10,295 nucleotides of DNA from Thermohalobaculum sp038524325 (GTDB lineage: Bacteria > Pseudomonadota > Alphaproteobacteria > Rhodobacterales > Rhodobacteraceae), in contig JBCBIS010000155.1 in the NCBI GenBank assembly GCA_038524325.1, positions 1 to 10,295 of the forward strand, in the 5' to 3' direction. Shown one piece after another: positions 5,718 to 10,295 of the stretch (positions are counted from its first letter, which is position 1; the number at the start of each line of letters is the position of its first letter). Under the pieces are notes generated by a model. The model did not search any database, had not been told where the DNA came from, and saw only the letters and a list, made by a program, of their open reading frames with translations. The position numbers were made by a program, and so were the translations under genes.

Positions 5718-7618
5718 CGTCCCGCCTCGACATAACGGCGCAGCAGGACGGCGGTGCAGGCGAAGAAAGCCAGGCCTTTCCTGGGGTCCTGGCGGATCTT
5801 GTAGGGGGTGAGGCGCAGATAATTCACCAGCTCGTGGAAGTAGATCTCGCGTAGCACATCAGGGCCTAGGTGATCGGTCAGGAACCGCTCATAAGCCTCG
5901 TGCAGTGCCGAATAGATCTGCGAGCGCTGGAGCTGCAGGCGCAGCGCGTCGTTCTCGACCGTGAGCTGGACCGATTTGTTCAGCGCCTCGTAGCCCAGGT
6001 GCAGCGATTGCATCAGCTTGGCCCAGTCGATCAGCGGCGTGTTGAAGCGGTTGTCCGGGTTCGGGTCGATCACGTAGTACCCGGTCGGCACGGCGGGCGA
6101 GATGATGACGTTCTCGATGGTCAGGTCGCCGTGGATGCGTCCGGTGCCCAGCGTGCGGATCTGCGCGCGCAGCCAGTCCGGGTCGCTTAGCCGCGCCCAG
6201 TCGGCATAGTCATGCGCGATCTCGTTGATACGCAGCCCGTCGGGGTAGACGCCGCGGGCGAACTCGAGGATCTTTTGCGCATTGGCGGTGACCTTGCCGT
6301 CCAGATAGGCGCGGATCGCCTCCTCGTCGGCCTCCGGTTCGGCCCCTGCGGCGTGGAAGGCCACGGTGTCCTGCAGCAGCCGGTCGAACAGGCGGTGGGT
6401 TTCCTCCGGCGGACTGGTGTGGATCACCTCGTAGAAATCGGCGGCGGGCGACAGGGTCGGCATGTCATAGACGAAGAACGCGTCCTTGCGGTGGCGGTCG
6501 ATCACATCGACCAGCGGCAGGCCGCGCCCGTGTTCGCGGTCGAGCCAGTTCGCCTGATCTTCCAGCTTGTCGGCGGGGGCCCCTTGCGCGAATTTGCGGA
6601 TCTTGAAGCTGCCCTTGGCCTCGACCAGCGCCGTCACCGCGTCCGAGCCGCCGTGGAAGAAGCGCTGGACCTGCGCATCGTCGACCGCGCGCAGACCGAA
6701 GGCCGAGGTCGTGACATCATCGCCGCTGAACAGCGCCACGATGAAATACTCGTACTCGCTGGTGCGGTTGAAGCGCTGGTGCGAGGGCGGGGTGATCGGC
6801 TCCTCCGAGCCGAAGCCGACATAGCCCTTGGCGCTGTCGACCATGGCGCCGAGGTGCAGTTGGCTGCGCACGGCGCCGTAGCCCAGGATCGCGAGCAGTG
6901 GCGACAGGACGAAGATGAACATCGCGATCTCGAAGGCGGTGACCGTGCCCTGCAGGATCACCACGGCCAGCGGGACCAGCGGCGCGCCCAGAAGCACCGC
7001 GACGACGTCCAGGAAATCGATCCCGATCGACCAGGAGAACATCCAGAACGCGGCGAAATAGGCGGCCCACATCGACACCGTGCCGAACAGGTAGTTCGGG
7101 TGCAGCACGCCGCCCCGGCCCAGGAACTCGCCCAGGCTCCACAGCATGTCGCAGAGCCGGAAGCGGATATGGTCGTTGAACACCCAGCTTGCCGCCCAGA
7201 TGCCCCGGCGCAGCCGCTGCGAGCTTTGCACGAAGCGGGCGAAGGCGATGACCAGGGCTGCCACGGCCAGCATGATGCAGGCGGTCACGGCACTCAGCCC
7301 GCCAACGAGCACCGCGAACAGCAGCCCGCCGATTCCGACGATGACTAGGTCGCTGACCCGCTCGGCCAGGATGGTCGCGGCGACATAGGTCAGCGAGATG
7401 TGCTCGCGCCGCCAGACATAGATCAGCCGCACTAGTTCGCCGATCCGGAAGGGCAGGATCGCATTGACGACATTGCCCAGCGTCAGCCCGATCAGCAGGT
7501 TGAACCGGCTGATCGAGGCGGGCGGGAACAGCAGTGCCCAGCGCTGGGCCCGGATCGCGTGACCCGCCAGCAAGAGCAGGCAGGCCCCGGCCAAGGTGAG
7601 AAGCTGCAGCTCAGTCAT
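5714..7618 (-). CDS. Flippase-like membrane domain fused to an APH-type kinase
   Basis: One unbroken 634-residue frame with two unlike halves. Residues about 1-250 are hydrophobic and match the lysylphosphatidylglycerol-synthase membrane-region/UPF0104 family (AglD-type): RAQRWALLF (23-31), LGNVVNAILPFRIGELVRL (47-65) and AERVSDL (85-91). Residues about 285-634 are soluble and match the aminoglycoside/choline phosphotransferase (APH) fold: candidate ATP-binding lysine in FKIRKF (338-343), catalytic-loop IHGDLTIENV (495-504; D498, N503), metal-site IDPNPD with D518, and IDWAKLMQSLHLGYE, a pattern I associate with kinases in capsule loci. No aminoacyl-transferase domain of MprF type is present. 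The kinase half may make the phosphorylated substrate of the adjacent nucleotidyltransferase, or phosphorylate a lipid-linked group at the membrane. Its ATG overlaps the nucleotidyltransferase stop by 8 bases and its stop overlaps the phosphatase start by 4. Fold calls are firm; substrate is unknown. Confidence 0.88.
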   Translation of the reverse strand: MTELQLLTLAGACLLLLAGHAIRAQRWALLFPPASISRFNLLIGLTLGNVVNAILPFRIGELVRLIYVWRREHISLTYVAATILAERVSDLVIVGIGGLLFAVLVGGLSAVTACIMLAVAALVIAFARFVQSSQRLRRGIWAASWVFNDHIRFRLCDMLWSLGEFLGRGGVLHPNYLFGTVSMWAAYFAAFWMFSWSIGIDFLDVVAVLLGAPLVPLAVVILQGTVTAFEIAMFIFVLSPLLAILGYGAVRSQLHLGAMVDSAKGYVGFGSEEPITPPSHQRFNRTSEYEYFIVALFSGDDVTTSAFGLRAVDDAQVQRFFHGGSDAVTALVEAKGSFKIRKFAQGAPADKLEDQANWLDREHGRGLPLVDVIDRHRKDAFFVYDMPTLSPAADFYEVIHTSPPEETHRLFDRLLQDTVAFHAAGAEPEADEEAIRAYLDGKVTANAQKILEFARGVYPDGLRINEIAHDYADWARLSDPDWLRAQIRTLGTGRIHGDLTIENVIISPAVPTGYYVIDPNPDNRFNTPLIDWAKLMQSLHLGYEALNKSVQLTVENDALRLQLQRSQIYSALHEAYERFLTDHLGPDVLREIYFHELVNYLRLTPYKIRQDPRKGLAFFACTAVLLRRYVEAGR

Positions 7619-8384
7619 TGCTTGGGTCTTGTGGATCGGGTGCGCTCCAGGGCAGGGCGGCGCGCAGACGGTCCGCGTCCAGCCGGGCCAGTTCCTCCGG
7701 TGTGCCGAAGGGGAAGTGATGCGCCAGCTCGCTCAGGCCGACGCGGCCACCCGTCTGGGCGATCTGGTCGATCACGCCGCTGAGGAACAGCTCGTCATAC
7801 GGGCAGGTCCGGCGGAAGACGGCATAAGCGTCGTGGAAGGCGGCCGGGCTCTGGAACAGGTAGCACCCGGCGATGGCGAACGGGCTGACGACCTGCTTCT
7901 CGACCGTGCCGGTCACGGCCCCGTCGGGCCCGAGCCGGGCGTAGGAGAAGTTCGGACTGTCCGAACGGAAGGTGATCAGGGCGGCCTGCGTGTCGGTGCT
8001 GAGTGCTGTGGCCAGGTCGCCGAGATCCGGGCAGGCAAAGGCATGGTCGCAATCGTTGATGGCGATCGGACCCGCGCTTTCGAGCGCTTCGATGCCCAGC
8101 CGGGCGGTCTCGGCAGCGCCTTCCGTCACATCGTCCAGCACGACCAGTTTCGCATCCGGATAATCAGCCCGGATGCGGGCATCGATACCGAAGCTCTCGC
8201 AATGCTCGCGCAGCACGACAAAGACGATCTCATCCACCGGGGCGGCTTGGCGCACGCTTTCGGTCGCCCACCAGTAGAACGGCCTGCCGAACAGATCGAC
8301 CAGCGGCTTGGGCAGGGTGTGTCCCGCCCTGGCAAAGCGCGAGCCGCGCCCGGCCATTGGCATGACAAGCGAAAGCGTCGGCAT
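7611..8384 (-). CDS. Sugar-phosphate or small-alcohol-phosphate nucleotidyltransferase
   Basis: A 257-residue cytoplasmic protein of the NTP_transferase (GT-A-like Rossmann) family, which joins a nucleoside triphosphate to a phosphorylated sugar or alcohol and releases pyrophosphate. Visible signatures: VMPMAGRGSRF (7-17), PKPLVDLFGRP (25-35), TEGAAET (87-93) and the metal-binding-type NDCDH (110-114; D111, D113). There is no C-terminal left-handed beta-helix, so it is the short form seen in LicC-like and other capsule-locus enzymes and not a GlmU/GlgC type. The start at ATG 8384 is supported by GAGGGG (complement 8392-8397), seven bases ahead. It begins 21 bases after the epimerase and overlaps the kinase fusion by 8 bases (ATGACTGA), so the two products are probably made together. 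The nucleotide and substrate cannot be told by eye. Confidence 0.88.
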   Translation of the reverse strand: MPTLSLVMPMAGRGSRFARAGHTLPKPLVDLFGRPFYWWATESVRQAAPVDEIVFVVLREHCESFGIDARIRADYPDAKLVVLDDVTEGAAETARLGIEALESAGPIAINDCDHAFACPDLGDLATALSTDTQAALITFRSDSPNFSYARLGPDGAVTGTVEKQVVSPFAIAGCYLFQSPAAFHDAYAVFRRTCPYDELFLSGVIDQIAQTGGRVGLSELAHHFPFGTPEELARLDADRLRAALPWSAPDPQDPSND

Positions 8385-8391
8385 GCGCGGT

Positions 8392-8397
8392 CCCCTC
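8392..8397 (-). promoter_or_regulatory. Ribosome binding site of the nucleotidyltransferase
   Basis: GAGGGG on the minus strand lies seven bases ahead of ATG 8384, inside the 21-base spacer after the epimerase. It is among the clearest Shine-Dalgarno sequences in the minus-strand gene group and may drive the whole coupled block downstream of it, whose internal starts mostly have poor sites. Confidence 0.6.
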
Positions 8398-8405
8398 GGC
8401 CCGGT

Positions 8406-9416
8406 TCAGGACAATTGCGCTTTGGAATAGGCAAAGGCGCGCGCCAGCCCGTCTTCCAGCGCTGTCGCGGCGCGGAAGCCGAAGGCCGCCTCGGCCTTGG
8501 ACGGATCGCCGAGCGAGTGCTTGTAGACCTCGGCCTCGATCCGGGCGCGGTCGAGCGTCAGCGCGCCCTCGAAGAGCTCCGGGAACTTGTCCCAGAAGGC
8601 CGAGGGATCGCGGTATTCCGGGTCGATCGCGGCCCCGGTCACGCGGGCGTAGAGATCGACCAGCCCCGGCACGGAATAGCCGCTGCCCGAGCAGACATTG
8701 AAGATATCGCCCCGGAAGGTGCCGTCCGAGGCCATGACCCGGCGGAGCATGTCGATGACATCGCCGACATAGACATAATCGCGCTCGGCATCGGACTGGT
8801 TGAACAGCACCGGGCGGCGGCCCTGCACGAGCTCGCGGCTGAGATAGGACAGGAAGGGCGGGTTGGTACGATGGATGTCCTGGTGCTCGCCATAGATGTT
8901 GAAGAACCGGGTGATCACCACGTCCAGCCCATAGGTGGCGGCGAAGCCCGCGCAGACCCGCTCGGCCGCCTGCTTGGTGCAGGCATAGACCAGATCGGGG
9001 GCGACGGTGGCATCCTCGCGGAACGGGGTCTCCTTGTTGTTCTCGTAGACCGCCGAGGTCGAGGAGAAGACGAAGCGCTTCACCCCGGCGCGGCGGGCCT
9101 GTTCCAGCAGCCGGGCAACAGCGGTGACGTTGTTGTCATAGGCAGCCCCCGGGTCCGACTGGCATTTCGGCAGCGAGGACGTGCCAGCAAAGTGGAAGAT
9201 CACGTCATGGCCGGCGACGACATCGGCCATCTCGGGCGCGCGCACGTCCATTTCAATGAACTCGCCGAAGCGCTTGCCGTCAATCTCGAGATTGTCGGCA
9301 TGGCCGTCGGACATGTTGTCGACCAGCGTGACCTTGTGGCCCGCCACATCCAGCGCGTGGCCCAGCTGCGAGCCGATGAAACCGGCACCGCCGGTGATCA
9401 GGACAGACGGTTTCAT
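8406..9416 (-). CDS. NAD-dependent epimerase/dehydratase, extended SDR family
   Basis: A 336-residue extended short-chain dehydrogenase of the type that acts on nucleotide sugars (UDP-glucose 4-epimerase, dehydratase or decarboxylase branch). Signatures: GGAGFIG (9-15) for NAD(P) binding, D33 at the end of the second strand (LVDNMSDGHADNL), FHFAGTSS (74-81), SSTSAVY (118-124), YACTK with Y144 and K148 as catalytic pair, FFNIYGEHQD (171-180), and ERDYVYVGDV (211-220), a standard substrate-side segment. Length is normal. It probably changes a nucleotide sugar used by the glycosyltransferases beside it or made by the nucleotidyltransferase that follows 21 bases downstream. Start ATG 9416 has a G-rich stretch (GGGGGAG) about 11 bases ahead, rather far for a Shine-Dalgarno. 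Which sugar and which of the SDR reactions cannot be decided from motifs alone. Confidence 0.92.
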   Translation of the reverse strand: MKPSVLITGGAGFIGSQLGHALDVAGHKVTLVDNMSDGHADNLEIDGKRFGEFIEMDVRAPEMADVVAGHDVIFHFAGTSSLPKCQSDPGAAYDNNVTAVARLLEQARRAGVKRFVFSSTSAVYENNKETPFREDATVAPDLVYACTKQAAERVCAGFAATYGLDVVITRFFNIYGEHQDIHRTNPPFLSYLSRELVQGRRPVLFNQSDAERDYVYVGDVIDMLRRVMASDGTFRGDIFNVCSGSGYSVPGLVDLYARVTGAAIDPEYRDPSAFWDKFPELFEGALTLDRARIEAEVYKHSLGDPSKAEAAFGFRAATALEDGLARAFAYSKAQLS

Positions 9417-9428
9417 GCGTGCTCACGC
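9417..9428. other. Short imperfect palindrome ahead of the epimerase start
   Basis: On the minus strand GCGTGAGCACGC sits immediately before ATG 9416: arms GCGTG and CACGC with a 2-base centre (as RNA, four pairs with a GAGC loop). It could fold over the initiation region, but it is small and may be chance. Confidence 0.25.
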
Positions 9429-9431
9429 TCC

Positions 9432-9473
9432 CCCAAAATTATTGCCCAAAATCATTGCCACTTTCATTGCCCC
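9432..9473. repeat. Imperfect 13-bp tandem repeat over the end of the GT2 gene
   Basis: On the plus strand: CCCAAAATTATTG (9432-9444), CCCAAAATCATTG (9445-9457), CCACTTTCATTG (9458-9469, one base shorter), CCCC. The first two copies differ at one base. The third copy contains the TGA of the GT2 gene (complement 9464-9466). The tract is markedly AT-rich against GC-rich surroundings and fills most of the 47-base gap before the epimerase. No promoter or terminator is recognised in it. Confidence 0.8.
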
Positions 9474-10291
9474 AGATCATCGCTCAGCGCATTGCCGCCC
9501 TGGCGTTCCGACGGGTAGTCGGCGCGTGGCGTCTCCCGGAAATCCGAGTTCAGCAGCGCCTGGCGGTTGGTCAGGTATAGCCAGAGATATTTCAAGAGTT
9601 TCAAGGACTGGTTGACCAGCTTGGCATTCGAGACCTGGTCTTCCTCGCGCCAGCTGATCGGTGCGAAGGCAACCTTGGCTTTCGCTGCATAGGTTGCCAG
9701 CAGCATGCAGTTGTTGAAGGTCAGGTCGTCCGGCATTTTCGTATGAACGCCGCGTTCGATCAGGGCGCGGCTGTAATAGTTCAGGCCCGAGCCCATGTCG
9801 TAGACCCGGTGCAGCGTGCAGGCGGTGTAGAGCGCGTTGAAGACGTGGTTGCCGAAGACCCGGAACGCGGCATAGCCGGTCAGGTCGGCGCCTGTCATGA
9901 AGCGCGCACCCAGCACGCAATCGGGATCGTTGGCGGCAATCATATCGTGCAGCCCGGCGAAATCAGCGATCCGGCCCTGGTCGTCGCCGTGCAGGATGAC
10001 GACGCCGTCATGGCCGCGGTCCAGACAGCGCTGGAAGGCGACCTTGTGGGTGCCGCCCAGGCTATAATTCTCGACATTGCGCAGCACCGTGACGGGCAGG
10101 GTGGTGCAGTCCTGCGCTGCTTCCAGCGCCTTGGCGATGGTGTCGTCGCGGCTCTGGTTGTCGATGACGACCAGTTCTGTGAACAGGGGTGCTATCTCGG
10201 GCGTGAACTGGCGGATGACCCGCTGGATCTGGGCACTGCAATTATAGGCGGGCACGGCGACCATCAGCGCCCGGTGCGCAGGACTGTGCAT
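9464..10291 (-). CDS. Family-2 glycosyltransferase (DPM1/GtrB-like catalytic domain)
   Basis: A 275-residue GT-A-fold glycosyltransferase. Visible marks: VAVPAYN (11-17), VVIDNQSRDDT (41-51) for nucleotide binding, HGDDQGRI (101-108) with the metal-binding D103-D104, VLGARF (126-131), DMGSGLNYYS (165-174) and ISWREEDQVSN (212-222), the later acceptor/base region of family 2. There are no C-terminal membrane helices of the GtrB type, so it is the soluble catalytic domain alone, ending in a polar tail. It likely moves a sugar from a nucleotide donor to a lipid or glycan acceptor on the cytoplasmic face. It is the first minus-strand gene in the window; the ATG at 10291 is only 4 bases from the edge, so the true start could lie further right. 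An alternative is M10, directly before VAVPAYN. The stop codon lies in the 13-bp tandem repeat. Confidence 0.88.
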   Translation of the reverse strand: MHSPAHRALMVAVPAYNCSAQIQRVIRQFTPEIAPLFTELVVIDNQSRDDTIAKALEAAQDCTTLPVTVLRNVENYSLGGTHKVAFQRCLDRGHDGVVILHGDDQGRIADFAGLHDMIAANDPDCVLGARFMTGADLTGYAAFRVFGNHVFNALYTACTLHRVYDMGSGLNYYSRALIERGVHTKMPDDLTFNNCMLLATYAAKAKVAFAPISWREEDQVSNAKLVNQSLKLLKYLWLYLTNRQALLNSDFRETPRADYPSERQGGNALSDDLGQ

Positions 10292-10295
10292 CGGG

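Noticed and set aside
7596..9518. 640-codon open frame on the plus strand
   Set aside because: It is antisense to the nucleotidyltransferase and epimerase, both of which have full family motifs. The plus-strand product is rich in Arg, Gly, Asp and His without any fold pattern, as expected of antisense reading in GC-rich codons.
1..10295. CRISPR array, tRNA, rRNA, insertion sequence or attachment site
   Set aside because: No spaced repeats of suitable length, tRNA-like cloverleaf, transposase frame or terminal inverted repeats were seen; almost all bases are in protein genes.

Overview
This is a GC-rich window, with C or G at most third codon positions and no RNA gene or insertion sequence seen. 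Codon use and protein style suggest an alphaproteobacterium, most likely of the Rhodobacterales; this is an impression, not a database result. Nearly all of it belongs to a cell-surface glycan locus: building, activating, transferring and acylating sugars or sugar-like groups.

Left part, plus strand (1-2893). The tail of an unidentified gene ends at 205. A 99-base spacer follows with a 15-bp tandem repeat, a possible 33-codon leader ORF and a perfect 7-bp inverted repeat. Then comes a large single-chain protein (305-2893) that joins an AMP-forming acyl-activating domain, a phosphopantetheine carrier domain and an integral-membrane acyltransferase-3 domain. It looks like a self-contained machine for activating an acyl (or aminoacyl) group and passing it to a membrane-side acceptor.

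Right part, minus strand (10291 to 2918). Seven genes are closely packed and read leftwards in this order: family-2 glycosyltransferase; NAD-dependent sugar epimerase/dehydratase; nucleotidyltransferase; a fusion of a flippase-like membrane domain with an aminoglycoside-phosphotransferase-type kinase; HAD phosphatase; a second, stand-alone acyltransferase-3; and a GT4-like glycosyltransferase. From the nucleotidyltransferase to the acyltransferase the genes overlap by 8, 4 and 4 bases, so they are probably translationally coupled. The operon promoter must lie to the right of the window. The two transcription units converge with only 24 bases between their stop codons.

Working model (inference): the kinase, phosphatase, nucleotidyltransferase and epimerase make a nucleotide-activated precursor; the two glycosyltransferases use it or other donors to extend a lipid-linked or surface glycan; the two membrane acyltransferases decorate that glycan, one with acyl-CoA or a similar donor and the other with a group loaded on its own carrier domain. 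No initiating transferase, Wzx/Wzy pair or ABC exporter is in the window, so it is part of a larger locus. The most unusual items are the ligase-carrier-acyltransferase fusion and the membrane-kinase fusion.
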